A stretch of DNA of 64,000 nt from Streptomyces spongiicola (GTDB lineage Bacteria; Actinomycetota; Actinomycetes; Streptomycetales; Streptomycetaceae): NCBI RefSeq assembly GCF_003122365.1, contig NZ_CP029254.1, forward strand, positions 5,451,001 to 5,515,000, read 5' to 3'. Below are positions 21,666-33,100 of the stretch, one piece after another; within the stretch, counting starts at the first letter, position 1, and each line of letters starts with the position of its first letter. The notes beneath the pieces are model-generated. The model was given only the letters and a program-made list of their open reading frames with translations, did no database searches and was not told the origin of the DNA. Made by a program: the position numbers and the translations under genes.

Positions 21666-22991
21666 TCAAGGGCCTGCGGCTGCGAGGATCTCGATGCCGG
21701 TGGTGGCCTTGTAGCTGGTCCGGTCGATACAGGGCCCTCGTGCCTGGTACTTCGAGATGGCGCGTTTGACGATGCGGGGGCTGACCCGTAGCCGCCGCTG
21801 GGGCAGCAGGCCGGCCAGGACGTGCCGACCGATGATGCCGACGAGGTCGACGACCGGGTCGGCGATGATGCCCGCGGCCAGGACGAGCTGGTCGCGGGCG
21901 GCCTGCCAGGCGATGGAGAAGCCGGCCCGGTCCGGGTCGGTGCCGGGCTGGGTGCTGGTGGCGTCCGCCATGGCGGTCCGCAGCAGTTGGTGGACCACCA
22001 GCAGGGCGTAGATCTCCTGGTCGATGCCCTCGGGGGTGCGGGCGCGCAGGACCCGGCCGCCGAGGATGGTCGATTTCAGTTCCAGGTAGGCGGTTTCGAT
22101 CTCCCAGCGCTGGTGGTAGAGCATGGCCAGTTCACCGGCGGGGTGGCGGTGGTGGTCGAGCAGAGTGGTGGCGAGCCGGTAGAGGCCGGTGTGTTTCCCG
22201 GCGGTGGTGGTGATGGTGATCTCGCAGTCGACGACGCGCACGGGTACCGGGCCGAGGGCGGAGAGGTAGGAGCCGTCCCGGTAGCGGGCCAGGATCGGCA
22301 TCCGGCGGCCGTTCTTGAGCCGGACCAGGACCTCGGCCCCGGTGGCCGCGATGTCGTTGATCAGCCCCTGGGCGGCGAAGTTGCGGTCGGCCAGCAGGAT
22401 CATCCCCGGCCGCAGGCTGGGCAGCAGGCGCGGGGCGTGGGTGGTCTCACCCGATGTGGTGGGTCCGAAGACCGCGTCGATGAGGGTGCGGGTGCCGCAG
22501 GCGACCAGGGTCAGCAGGCGGACCTGCGGGTAGCCGGTCCCGCCGTGGTTGCCCGCCTGCTTGGTGAACCGGGTCAGGACGGCAGGGGTGTCGGGGACCG
22601 TCAGGGTGGTGCCGTCGAGCGCGATCACCAGCAGACCGTGCCACCATGCTCCCGGTGTCCGTGGCCCGGCCACCGGGCCTTTCAGCAGGTCGAACAGCCA
22701 TTTCAGCGGTGTGGCGCCGATACGGCGGCGGGCCTGGGCCAGCGCGCTTGCCGACGGCGCGGCCAGTGGCAGACCGGCCAGAGCGCCGGTGAGCTTGCGC
22801 CAGACCCCGAGGTATCCGACCTCCGGGAACAGGCACCCGGCCAGCAGCAGGTAGACGACCACCCGGGATGGCAGGTCCCGCAGCCGCTCCTGGACCCTGC
22901 CCGTGGCCTTCAATGCCTCGTCGACCATTTCGAAGGGGATGCACTGGGTGAGTTCACCGAGATGACCGGGTGCGAACCGGCCTCCGGCCAC
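21666..22991 (-). CDS. IS4 family transposase (DDE type)
   Basis: This 441-residue transposase shows an N-terminal DUF4096/IS4 N-type helical region (PFEMVDEALKATGRVQERLRDLPSR) and a DDE core. The first Asp is in VIALDGTTLTVPDT, the second in ILLADRNFAAQGL, and the Glu is in YHQRWEIETAYLELK, the YREK-like signature of the IS4 family. The start is a GTG at 22991. The stop lies 33 bp from the left terminal repeat. No frameshift or truncation is seen. Confidence 0.93.
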   Translation of the reverse strand: MAGGRFAPGHLGELTQCIPFEMVDEALKATGRVQERLRDLPSRVVVYLLLAGCLFPEVGYLGVWRKLTGALAGLPLAAPSASALAQARRRIGATPLKWLFDLLKGPVAGPRTPGAWWHGLLVIALDGTTLTVPDTPAVLTRFTKQAGNHGGTGYPQVRLLTLVACGTRTLIDAVFGPTTSGETTHAPRLLPSLRPGMILLADRNFAAQGLINDIAATGAEVLVRLKNGRRMPILARYRDGSYLSALGPVPVRVVDCEITITTTAGKHTGLYRLATTLLDHHRHPAGELAMLYHQRWEIETAYLELKSTILGGRVLRARTPEGIDQEIYALLVVHQLLRTAMADATSTQPGTDPDRAGFSIAWQAARDQLVLAAGIIADPVVDLVGIIGRHVLAGLLPQRRLRVSPRIVKRAISKYQARGPCIDRTSYKATTGIEILAAAGP

Positions 22992-23141
22992 CGTGACGAC
23001 ACGAGTGATGGCACACTGTCCGGACAGCGGAGCCTCCGGTCCTTGTGAACGGCTTGTCTTGGTCGACTGCCAGTTCTACCGGGGCTCCGCTCCTCATGTC
23101 CGCGAAACCGCAGCTTACGGACCCTGGACAACCCCACCCAT

Positions 23142-23161
23142 CCGCAAACTGAACGGCCTTG
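23142..23161 (-). repeat. Right terminal inverted repeat of the IS
   Basis: CCGCAAACTGAACGGCCTTG is followed directly by the second copy of the target duplication, CGGCTAGTGC, at 23162-23171. Confidence 0.9.
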
Positions 23162-23628
23162 CGGCTAGTGCCGCGTGAGGCGGCGTTCGCCCCGTCGCGA
23201 CGCCCGGCACGGCGACTCGCCGCGTCGCCGAACCAACCGGGTAGGCCCCCTGCGAGGCCGATCCGTCGCCCTGCGATCCACCGCACCGCGCCGGACGCCG
23301 CACCGCGCCGCCGCCGACGGGCAGACCCCGCCTGACGCGGCACTGGGCCCGTCCTCCGCACGTCACTCGGACGAGTGAAGATCGAATGCACTACTCGCCC
23401 AGCTATGGGCTGGTTTTCCCCTCCGGCTTGGCGTCCACAACGTGAGATATTGTCCTCGCCGCCAGCCGGCGATCGACATCTTCCCCCATGTGCGGAGGAT
23501 GGGACTAGGTGCCGTAGCCGTCCTGGTGCGCCCGCCGGGGGCTGCGGGACATGCCTCGGGCCGCGGCGGCGCCGTGCCCGGCCCAGGGCGCCCGGACACA
23601 ACCGCGCGGGGCGTCCCCTCGGGACGCC
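23162..23628. other. Intergenic region between the IS and oppF
   Basis: These 467 bp begin with the right target-duplication copy and lie downstream of the minus-strand opp operon. No gene with a ribosome site is recognisable. An A/T-richer patch (about 23380-23465) includes CCCAGCTATGGGCTGG, a short imperfect palindrome that could belong to a terminator. Confidence 0.45.
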
Positions 23629-24777
23629 TCACGCCCCCGACGGACCTGCCCCGGCCTCCGTGCCCTCGCCGCTGCCGTCCCCGGCCTCCGTGCCCTCGCC
23701 GCCGCTGTGCCCGGCCTCCGGGCCCTTGCGGCTGCCGTCCGCGGAGGTCCTGCCGGTCCGTTCCGCCCAGTGGCAGGCCACCGCACCCGTGGAGCCCCCG
23801 GCGAGGACCGGCGGGTCCTCCGTACGGCATCGGTCGGCGACACCGTCGGCGGCGCCCGAGGCGAGGACCTGGCAACGGGGGTGGAACCGGCAGCCGGGCG
23901 GTACGCGCGACGGGTCCGGCGGCTCGCCCGCCAGGACCACCGGCGGCGCCGCCGACTCCGGCAGCACCGACAGCATCGCCTGCGTGTAGGGGTGCTGAGG
24001 GCGTGTCAGCACCTCCTCCGCCGTTCCCGTCTCCACGATGCGGCCCAGGTACATCACGGCCACCCGGTCCGCGATGTTCCACGCCAGACCCAGGTCGTGG
24101 GTCACCACCAGCGCGGAGAGGCCCAGTTCGTCGCGCAGCCGCAGCAGCAGGGCCAGGATCTCGCCGCGCACCGAGGCGTCCAGGGAGGCCACCGGCTCGT
24201 CGGCCACGATGAGTTCGGGCCGCAGCACCAGCGCCCCCGCGATGACCACCCGCTGGCGCTGGCCGCCGGACAGTTCGTGCGGATAGCGCAGGAAGAACCG
24301 CTCCGGCGGGCGCAGACCCGCGCGCGAGAGCGCCTCCGCGACCGCCGCCGCCTCCTCGTCGCCGCCGCAGCCGTGGATCCGCAGCCCCTCCGACACCGCG
24401 TCGTACACGGTGTGCCGGGGGTTGAGCGAACCGCTCGGGTCCTGCAACACCAACTGGACCCGGCTGCGGTACTCCTTCAGCGCTCGCGAGCCGTACCCGA
24501 GGGGCACGCCCCCGAACGACACCCGCCCCGCCTCCGGACGCACCAGACCGAGCAGCGCCCTGGCCAGGGACGTCTTCCCGCAGCCGGACTCGCCGACCAG
24601 CGCGACGATCTCCCCGGTGCCGACGTCCAGGTCCACGCCGTCCACGGCGCGCGCCGACGCGGCGCCGCGCCGGCCCGGGAAGGACACCCGCACACCGGTG
24701 GCCGACAGCAGGGGGACGGCGGCGGCATCCGGGGAAACCCCGCTCCGGTCCGTGCCGGTCTCGTCGACAGCGCTCAC
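23629..24777 (-). CDS. oppF: Oligopeptide/dipeptide ABC transporter ATP-binding protein, OppF/DppF type
   Basis: This is one of the two ATPases of a peptide importer. The 382-residue protein has Walker A GESGCGKTSLA (about 63-73), signature LSGGQRQRV, Walker B LIVADEP and the H-loop VVTHDLG. The C-terminal oligopeptide-transporter domain is visible as PPGCRFHPRCQ. The last about 35 residues are a repetitive GEGTEAG-type tail made from reiterated DNA. The GTG start at 24777 overlaps the oppD stop by 4 bp (GTGA), so the two are coupled. It is the last gene of the operon. The symbol reflects family only. Confidence 0.93.
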   Translation of the reverse strand: MSAVDETGTDRSGVSPDAAAVPLLSATGVRVSFPGRRGAASARAVDGVDLDVGTGEIVALVGESGCGKTSLARALLGLVRPEAGRVSFGGVPLGYGSRALKEYRSRVQLVLQDPSGSLNPRHTVYDAVSEGLRIHGCGGDEEAAAVAEALSRAGLRPPERFFLRYPHELSGGQRQRVVIAGALVLRPELIVADEPVASLDASVRGEILALLLRLRDELGLSALVVTHDLGLAWNIADRVAVMYLGRIVETGTAEEVLTRPQHPYTQAMLSVLPESAAPPVVLAGEPPDPSRVPPGCRFHPRCQVLASGAADGVADRCRTEDPPVLAGGSTGAVACHWAERTGRTSADGSRKGPEAGHSGGEGTEAGDGSGEGTEAGAGPSGA

Positions 24778-25757
24778 GCTTCCTCCCGCACACCCACACC
24801 CACACCCACACGCACACAGGCCGCGAGCCGGTCCGGTCCCGCCTCGCGCAGTTCCTGGTCGTCACGGCCGCACACCTCCAGTGCCACGGGGCAGCGCGGG
24901 CTGAACGCACAACCGCCCGGCAGTGCCGACGGGTCCGGAGGATCACCGGGCAGCCCGCGCGGGGACAGCCGCGAGGCAGGGTCCCCGACCCGCGGGAACG
25001 CCGCCGACAGCGCCCGGCCGTAGGGGTGCTGCGCCGCGTCGTACACGGCCCGGGCGGGTCCCTCCTCCACCACCCGGCCCGCGTACATCACGGCGAGGCG
25101 GTCGCAGGTGTCGGCCAGCACCGCCAGATCGTGGCTGATCATCAGCAGCGCGATGTCCTGCCCGGACACCAGCCGTTCGATCAGCCGCAGGATCTGCGCC
25201 TGGACCATCACGTCCAGCGCCGTCGTCGGCTCGTCGGCGACCAGCAGCCGCGGTTCGCAGGCCAGCGCCATCGCGATCATCACGCGCTGGCGCTGTCCTC
25301 CGGACAGCTCGTGCGGGTACGCCGTCGCGCGCGACGCCGGCAGCCCCACCTGCTCCAGCAGCTCACCGGCCCGCCGCCGCGCGGCCGCGGGTGTCGCCCG
25401 GCCGTGCACGAGCACCGGCTCCGCGATCTGGTCGCCGATGCGGTGCACCGCGTTCAGTGCGTGCATGGCCCCCTGGAAGACGACGGACGCCCCCGCCCAT
25501 CGCACCGCCCGCAGCCGGCCCCACTTCATGGCGAGCACGTCCTCGCCGTCCAGCAGGATCTCGCCCGACAGCCGGGCCGACGCGGGCAGTAGCCGCAGCA
25601 GGGCCAGGGCCAGCGTCGACTTCCCGCAGCCCGACTCGCCCGCCACCCCGAGCTTCCGCCCGGCGCCGAGGGTGAGGTCGACCCCGCGCACGGCCGGGAC
25701 GGCGGATGCCCCGGACCCGTACGTCACCCGCAGTCCCCTGATCTCCAGCAGACTCAA
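24774..25757 (-). CDS. oppD: Oligopeptide/dipeptide ABC transporter ATP-binding protein, OppD/DppD type
   Basis: The 327-residue ATPase carries Walker A GESGCGKSTLA, Q-loop VVFQGAMHALN, signature LSGGQRQRVMIA, Walker B LLVADEPTTALD and H-loop MISHDLAVLAD, then LPGGCAFSPRCP of the peptide-transporter C domain. The TTG at 25757 (MSLLEIRGLRV) is chosen because it overlaps the oppC stop as TTGA. The frame is open much further upstream only by composition. The C terminus RVGVGVGVREEA is encoded by a hexanucleotide run (CACACC on the plus strand). Confidence 0.92.
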   Translation of the reverse strand: MSLLEIRGLRVTYGSGASAVPAVRGVDLTLGAGRKLGVAGESGCGKSTLALALLRLLPASARLSGEILLDGEDVLAMKWGRLRAVRWAGASVVFQGAMHALNAVHRIGDQIAEPVLVHGRATPAAARRRAGELLEQVGLPASRATAYPHELSGGQRQRVMIAMALACEPRLLVADEPTTALDVMVQAQILRLIERLVSGQDIALLMISHDLAVLADTCDRLAVMYAGRVVEEGPARAVYDAAQHPYGRALSAAFPRVGDPASRLSPRGLPGDPPDPSALPGGCAFSPRCPVALEVCGRDDQELREAGPDRLAACVRVGVGVGVREEA

Positions 25758-26776
25758 CGGGACACCCCCAGACGGGGGTTGAGGACGGACTCGACGGCCC
25801 GCCCGCACAGTGTGAACGCCAGAGCCACCAGTGCGACGGCGATTCCGGGCGGTGCGAGGTACCACCAGTGGCCCGACGACACCGCGCCCGCCTCCCGTGC
25901 GTCCTGGAGCATGCCGCCCCAGGACACCACCGACGGGTCGCCGAGCCCGAGGAAGGCCAGCGTCGCCTCGGTGAGGATGGCCGCGGAGATGCCGAGTGTC
26001 GTCTGGGCCAGCACCAGCGGCATCACCTGGGGCAGCACATGGCGGGTCATGATGTGCCGGTGACCGCCGCCGAGGGCTCTCGCACGCTCGATGTACGGCC
26101 GCGACTCGACCGCGATCGTCTGCGCGCGCACCAGCCGCGCCGTCGTCGGCCAGCTCGTGACCCCGATGGCCAGGACCACCGTCCACACACTCCGCGAGAG
26201 CACCGTGGCCAGCACGATCGCCAGGACCAGGGTCGGCATCACGAGGAACCAGTCGGTGACCCTCATGAGGGCCGTGGAGATCCAGCCGCGGTAGTGCCCC
26301 GCGACGATGCCCACCAGCGTACCGATGGCCACCGACAGCGCGGCCGCCAGCAGCCCCACGGTGAGCGAGATCCTGGAGCCCCAGACGAGCAGGCCGAGCA
26401 GGGAGCGGCCGAACTGGTCGGTGCCGAGGGGGAAGGCACCGCTCGGCGGCTCCAGCGCGCTGCCGGGCGCGTGGGTGACGCTCTGGACGTCGCCGCCGAC
26501 CAGCCACGGCGCGGCCAGGGCGATCAGGGCGAGCAGCGCGAGGCCGGCGAGGCCCACGACCCCGGCGCGATGGGCGCGGTACCGCCGCCAGAAGCGCGCG
26601 GCCGAGGCACGACGGCGAGCCCAGCGCAGCGACCCTGCCGACCTCGCTTGTCTCGTCTGCCTCGTCTGCCTCGTCTGCCTCGTCTGTCGTGTCTGCCTCG
26701 TCGGCTCCGCCTGCTTCGTCGGCTCCGTCGACCTCGTTGGATTCTTCGACCTCGTCGGCTTCATCGGCCTCGTCAT
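25754..26776 (-). CDS. oppC: Peptide ABC transporter permease, OppC/DppC type
   Basis: This inner-membrane permease has 340 residues. The cytoplasmic N terminus (about 1-50) is unusual: lysine/proline-rich, then five near-perfect TRQ repeats encoded by 9-bp CGTCTGCCT-like units. After it come the first membrane span (GVVGLAGLALLALIALAAPWL), the FPLGTDQFGRSLLGLLVWG block typical of OppC, and further spans with the ATPase-coupling loop YIERARALGGG. The ATG at 26776 overlaps the oppB stop as ATGA. The operon order B-C-D-F is standard. Confidence 0.93.
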   Translation of the reverse strand: MTRPMKPTRSKNPTRSTEPTKQAEPTRQTRQTRQTRQTRQTRQARSAGSLRWARRRASAARFWRRYRAHRAGVVGLAGLALLALIALAAPWLVGGDVQSVTHAPGSALEPPSGAFPLGTDQFGRSLLGLLVWGSRISLTVGLLAAALSVAIGTLVGIVAGHYRGWISTALMRVTDWFLVMPTLVLAIVLATVLSRSVWTVVLAIGVTSWPTTARLVRAQTIAVESRPYIERARALGGGHRHIMTRHVLPQVMPLVLAQTTLGISAAILTEATLAFLGLGDPSVVSWGGMLQDAREAGAVSSGHWWYLAPPGIAVALVALAFTLCGRAVESVLNPRLGVSR

Positions 26777-27921
26777 CGGCCCACCCTCGGGTCGAGCAGC
26801 GGATAGAGCAGGTCGGCCAGCAGGTTCATCAGGATCATCGCCCCCGCGAACACCACGAACAGCCCCTGCACCAGCGGCAGATCGGGAACACTGAGGGCCT
26901 GGTAGAACAGCCCGCCGAGCCCGGGCCAGGAGAACACCGTCTCGACGAGGATCGACCCGGCCGCCACATGGCCGAGGTTGATGAAGACCATCGTGACCGT
27001 CGGCAGCAGGGCGTTGGGGACCGCGTGCCGGCGCCGTACGTCGTCGTCCCGCAGCCCCTTCGCCCGGGCCGTCGTCAGATAGTCGCCGCCCATCTCCTCG
27101 AGCAGCGAGGAGCGCATCACCAGCAGCGTCTGCGCGTAGCCCACGGCCACCAGGGTCAGCACCGGCAGCACCATGTGGTGCGCGACGTCCAGGACGTACG
27201 CGACGCCGGACGTGCCGCCCGACTCCATCCCGCCCGTCGGGAACATGCCGGGCACCGGCCCGATCCCCACCGAGAAGGTGATGATCAGCAGCAGGCCCAG
27301 CCAGAACGACGGCACCGACCACAGGGTCAGCGCCAATCCCGTGTTCAGCCGGTCGCCGAGTCCGCCGTGCCGCCAGGCCGAACGGGTACCGAGCCAGAGC
27401 CCCAGCGCCGAGTAGAGCACCACGGCCACACCGGTGAGGAGCAGGGTCGCCGGGAGCTTCTGGGCGATGAGTTCCCCGACCGGCGCCCGGAACTGGTATG
27501 ACATGCCGAGATCGCCGGTCAGCGCTGCGGCGGAGTAGTCGGCGAACTGCCGCCACAGGGGCAGGTCGAGACCGAACTGCCGCCGCAGCGTGGCCAGTTG
27601 CGCGGCGCTGGTCGGCATGCCGTGCGTCATCGCCTTGACCGGGTCACCGGGGACGATCCGGAAGAGGAAGAAGCTGGTCACGAGGACGGCGAGCAGCGAC
27701 ACCAGGGCGCCGCCGAGTCTGCCGGCCACATAGAGCGGATAGACCGGGAAGGCCGGGTACGCCTCCTTCGCGCCCGTCGTCCGGCCCGGCCGGGCGCCGG
27801 GGGAGCCGGGAGCCGGTGCGGCGGCCTTCATCTCGATCCCGGGGGCCCCGGGCGGGTCGGTGCCCGCCGGGGCGTCCGGCACGTCGGGTGAGGAGCCGGA
27901 GGGCCTCGCGGTGCTGCTCAC
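26773..27921 (-). CDS. oppB: Peptide ABC transporter permease, OppB/DppB type
   Basis: The 382-residue permease has the OppB-specific first span followed by FFLFRIVPGDPV, five further hydrophobic spans, and the coupling loop DYLTTARAKGL. The first about 60 residues are Pro/Ala/Gly-rich and unlike the family. An in-frame ATG at residue 31 could be the true start, although the GTG at 27921 lies just 3 bases after the binding-protein stop, which favours the long form. It pairs with OppC to form the channel. Confidence 0.92.
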   Translation of the reverse strand: MSSTARPSGSSPDVPDAPAGTDPPGAPGIEMKAAAPAPGSPGARPGRTTGAKEAYPAFPVYPLYVAGRLGGALVSLLAVLVTSFFLFRIVPGDPVKAMTHGMPTSAAQLATLRRQFGLDLPLWRQFADYSAAALTGDLGMSYQFRAPVGELIAQKLPATLLLTGVAVVLYSALGLWLGTRSAWRHGGLGDRLNTGLALTLWSVPSFWLGLLLIITFSVGIGPVPGMFPTGGMESGGTSGVAYVLDVAHHMVLPVLTLVAVGYAQTLLVMRSSLLEEMGGDYLTTARAKGLRDDDVRRRHAVPNALLPTVTMVFINLGHVAAGSILVETVFSWPGLGGLFYQALSVPDLPLVQGLFVVFAGAMILMNLLADLLYPLLDPRVGR

Positions 27922-27924
27922 CGG

Positions 27925-29955
<2,031 letters not shown>

Positions 29956-30029
29956 AGGACGTTGACCTCGCGTCGTAGCTCGCTTGGAGGAGGCACGTGG
30001 ATCTTCTGGGCGCCAACTGGTGATGCGAA

Positions 30030-30058
30030 GGTCTATCAGCGTGGTCCAGACGAGTCAA
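30030..30058 (-). promoter_or_regulatory. Probable housekeeping-sigma promoter of the opp operon
   Basis: On the minus strand, TTGACT (30058-30053) is followed after exactly 17 nt by TAGACC (30035-30030), close to Streptomyces HrdB-type TTGACn/TAGrrT. The binding-protein ATG lies about 75 bases downstream. Confidence 0.55.
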
Positions 30059-30108
30059 CGATGTGGTGACGCCGCGTCAGATCGCCTTTGGGCTGCGCGA
30101 ACACCGAA

Positions 30109-30139
30109 GGGCTCGCACCGTGGAGCACGGTGCGAGCCC
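30109..30139 (-). terminator. Terminator after the EspI-like gene
   Basis: GGGCTCGCACCGT (30109-30121) pairs perfectly with ACGGTGCGAGCCC (30127-30139) around a 5-nt loop. It lies 24 bases beyond the stop of the minus-strand EspI-like gene and upstream of the opp promoter, insulating the two units. Confidence 0.8.
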
Positions 30140-30162
30140 CAATTGGTCTGAACCGCCGGCGC

Positions 30163-33100
30163 CTACTGCGGAGAGGCCGGCGGTGCCTGCGGCGGCTGCG
30201 GCCGGGGGTGGCCGTAGCCGTTGCCGCCCGGGGGCGCGTGACCCTGGGACCCGCCCTGATCCGGCTGACCGGGCGCCTCGTCCCGCGTCGGCGGCCGACC
30301 CGGTTGCGAGGGCTGTGCCGGAGCTGTGCCCGGTTGCGCCGGCTGTCCCGGGAAGGCGGCGCCGCCCGGCTGCGGCATCGACGGTGCCCGGGACGGAGGC
30401 ACTTGCTGCCATTGCTGCTGCATGCCCGGCAGCGGTCCGCCGCCCGGCTGCGGGCCGCAGTGGCCGGCCTGTCCCCCGAACGGGGGCTGACCACCCGGCT
30501 GACGGGGTTGACCGGGGTGCTGCGGAGGCCGGACTCCCCGCTGCGGCGGGCCGACCGGCTGACCGGGGTGGTACGGGGGCTGACCGGGGTGCTGCGGCTG
30601 CCCGGGGCTCGGCGCGTACGCCGGCCCGGGGTGCGGCGGCCCGGGGTGCGGCGGCCCCCCGTACGGCTGGTGGGGCATCGGCGGTGCCATGTGCGGCGGC
30701 TGGTGGCCCTGGCCGGCGGACGTCCACAGGCCCTGTGCCTGCTGGGCCCTGGCGAAGTCCTCGGCGACCATCGCCGACAGGGTGAAGTACGCCTCGCGCG
30801 TCTTCGGGCGCATCATGTCGAGGTCGACCTCCGCGCCCGCGGACAGGTGCTCGTCGAACGGCACGACCACCACACCGCGGCAGCGGGTCTCGAAGTGCTG
30901 GACGATGTCCTCCACCTTGATCATCTTGCCGGTCTCCCGGACCCCGGAGATCACGGTGATCGACCGCTGCACCAGCTCCGCGTAGCCGTGCGCCGACAGC
31001 CAGTCGAGCGTCGTGCTCGCGCTGCTGGCGCCGTCCACGGACGGTGTGGAGATGATGATCAGCTGGTCGGCGAGGTCCAGCACGCCGCGCATCGCGCTGT
31101 AGAGCAGACCCGTGCCGGAGTCGGTGAGGATGACCGGGTACTGCCTGCCCAGCACGTCGATCGCCCGGCGGTAGTCCTCGTCGCTGAACGCCGTCGACAC
31201 GGCGGGGTCCACATCGTTGGCGATGATCTCCAGACCGGAGGGCGCCTGCGAGGTGAACCGGCGGATGTCCATGTAGGAGTTGAGGTACGGGATCGCCTGG
31301 ACCAGGTCGCGGATGGTCGCGCCGGTCTCGCGCCGCACCCGCCGCCCGAGCGTGCCCGCGTCCGGGTTGGCGTCGATCGCCAGGATCTTGTCCTGGCGCT
31401 CGGTGGCCAGGGTGGCGCCGAGCGCGGTGGTGGTCGTGGTCTTGCCGACGCCGCCCTTGAGGCTGATGACCGCGATCCGGTAGCAGGACAGCACCGGGGT
31501 GCGGATCAGTTCGAGCTTGCGCTGCCGCTCCGCCTCCTCCTTCTTGCCGCCGATCCGGAACCGGGCCGAGGGGTTGCGGCTCGACCGGGCCTTGGGCTTG
31601 GTGTTGCGCAGCAGACGGTCGGAGGACAGTTCCACCGCCGCCGTGTAGCCGAGCGGTGCACCCGGCACGGAGCGCTCGCGCTGGTCGGGCGCGACCGGCT
31701 GGGGCCAGCCCGCACCCGTGCGGGGGTCGACCGGGTCGGCCGGGGGCTGCTGAGCCTGCCCACGGGGGTGAGCCTGTCCCTGCGTCCGGGCCTGCCGGGC
31801 CGGCGGCTGAGGAGCGGCCGGGCCGGGGACGTGCGGTGGCTGCCCGCCCCGGGGCGCCTGGGGCGGTATCGGCCCCGGGCCGCCGGGCTGCCGGGTCGCC
31901 GGCGGGAAGCCGTGACCGCCGTGCGGGAATCCGTAGCCGCTCTGCGGAGGCAGGGGCTCGGGGGCCGGCGCGGCCGGTGGCAGCGGAGCACCGGGCTGCC
32001 AGTGGGACGGGCCGGGGCCGTAGGCCGGCGGAGGGAACCCGTAACCGTCCGGGGGCGCGGCCGGGTCGGGATGCCGGGCGCCTTGCCGGGGCTGCGGGGG
32101 CTGGTGCTGGTGTTGGGGCTGGTCTTGGTGGGGCTGGGGCTGGGGCTGGGGCTGGTGCTGCGGGGGCTCGGGGAACCCGTGGCCGCCCTGCGGGTCCGCG
32201 GGCTGCGGGTGCTGGGTGCCCGGCGGAGGGAAACCGTGGCCGGTGGGCTGTTCCGGTACCCCCGAGGGGGACGCCGACTGCTGGTGAGCCGCGGCCGCGG
32301 GCAGATCCGCGGGCTGCGCCTGTACGGGCCACTGGGGCGCGGCCGTCGGCGCGGCGGGCGGGAAGGCAGGCGGCAGCGGGGGCAGGACTCCGTCGGCGTC
32401 CTGCGTGGCGCCGGGCGCCGGGGCCCAGGGGTGTGCGGCGGCCGGCAGCGGGTGAGTGCCCTGCGGTGCGGCGGTGGGACCGCCGTCCTGCGGCAGCGCG
32501 GCCTCGGGGACGGAGTCTCCGGGTTCGGGTGCGGGTGCGGGTCCGGGTTCGGGCGTGGTTCCGGACGGAACCGCACCGGACGGTTCGGCGGACGGCGCGG
32601 TGCCTGCCGGTTCGGCGCCGGGCGCGGCCTCGGAAGGTTCGGCGCCGGGCGTGGTTCCGTACGGTTCGGCGCCGTGCCGGGTGCCGGACGACTCGTCCGT
32701 CCCGCGCAGGTCCTGGGCGGCGTCCGCGCTCTCGCGCTCGCCGTGGGAAGCTCCCTCGTACCGGCCCGCGGCCGCCGGGCCGGCCTGGGCGGTGCCCTCG
32801 TCGCCGTGCCGCTGCCCGGCAGCGGGAGCCTCCTGAGCGGCGCCGGCCGCGGTGCCTTCGCCGCTGCCCTCGGCACTCGCCCCCTCCGCGCCCGAAGGCC
32901 CTCCGGGCGCCTCGGGTTCGTTCACGGCCGCCGGCTCGTCCACGCGGTCGGCTCCGGCGGCGGGGGGCGGAGTGCCACCGGCCGTACCCCTCTCCTCCTG
33001 CGACGCCGAGGGGGCGGCCGCCTCCTCGCGCTCCGCGCTCTCACGCCTGAGAGCGGCGGGGGAGATACGCATCGTCGCGCCGCTCTCGACATCGCCGCCG

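Larger units (their letters stand above)
21633..23161 (-). mobile_element. Complete IS4-type insertion sequence (1529 bp)
   Basis: The element is bounded by 20-bp imperfect terminal inverted repeats, CAAGGCCGTGAAGTTTGCGG (21633-21652) and CCGCAAACTGAACGGCCTTG (23142-23161), with 18 of 20 positions matching. It is flanked by a perfect 10-bp direct repeat. It carries one transposase gene on the minus strand and about 170 bp of leader. All parts look intact, so it is probably recent and potentially active. It sits between ribF and the opp operon and interrupts no coding sequence. Confidence 0.92.
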
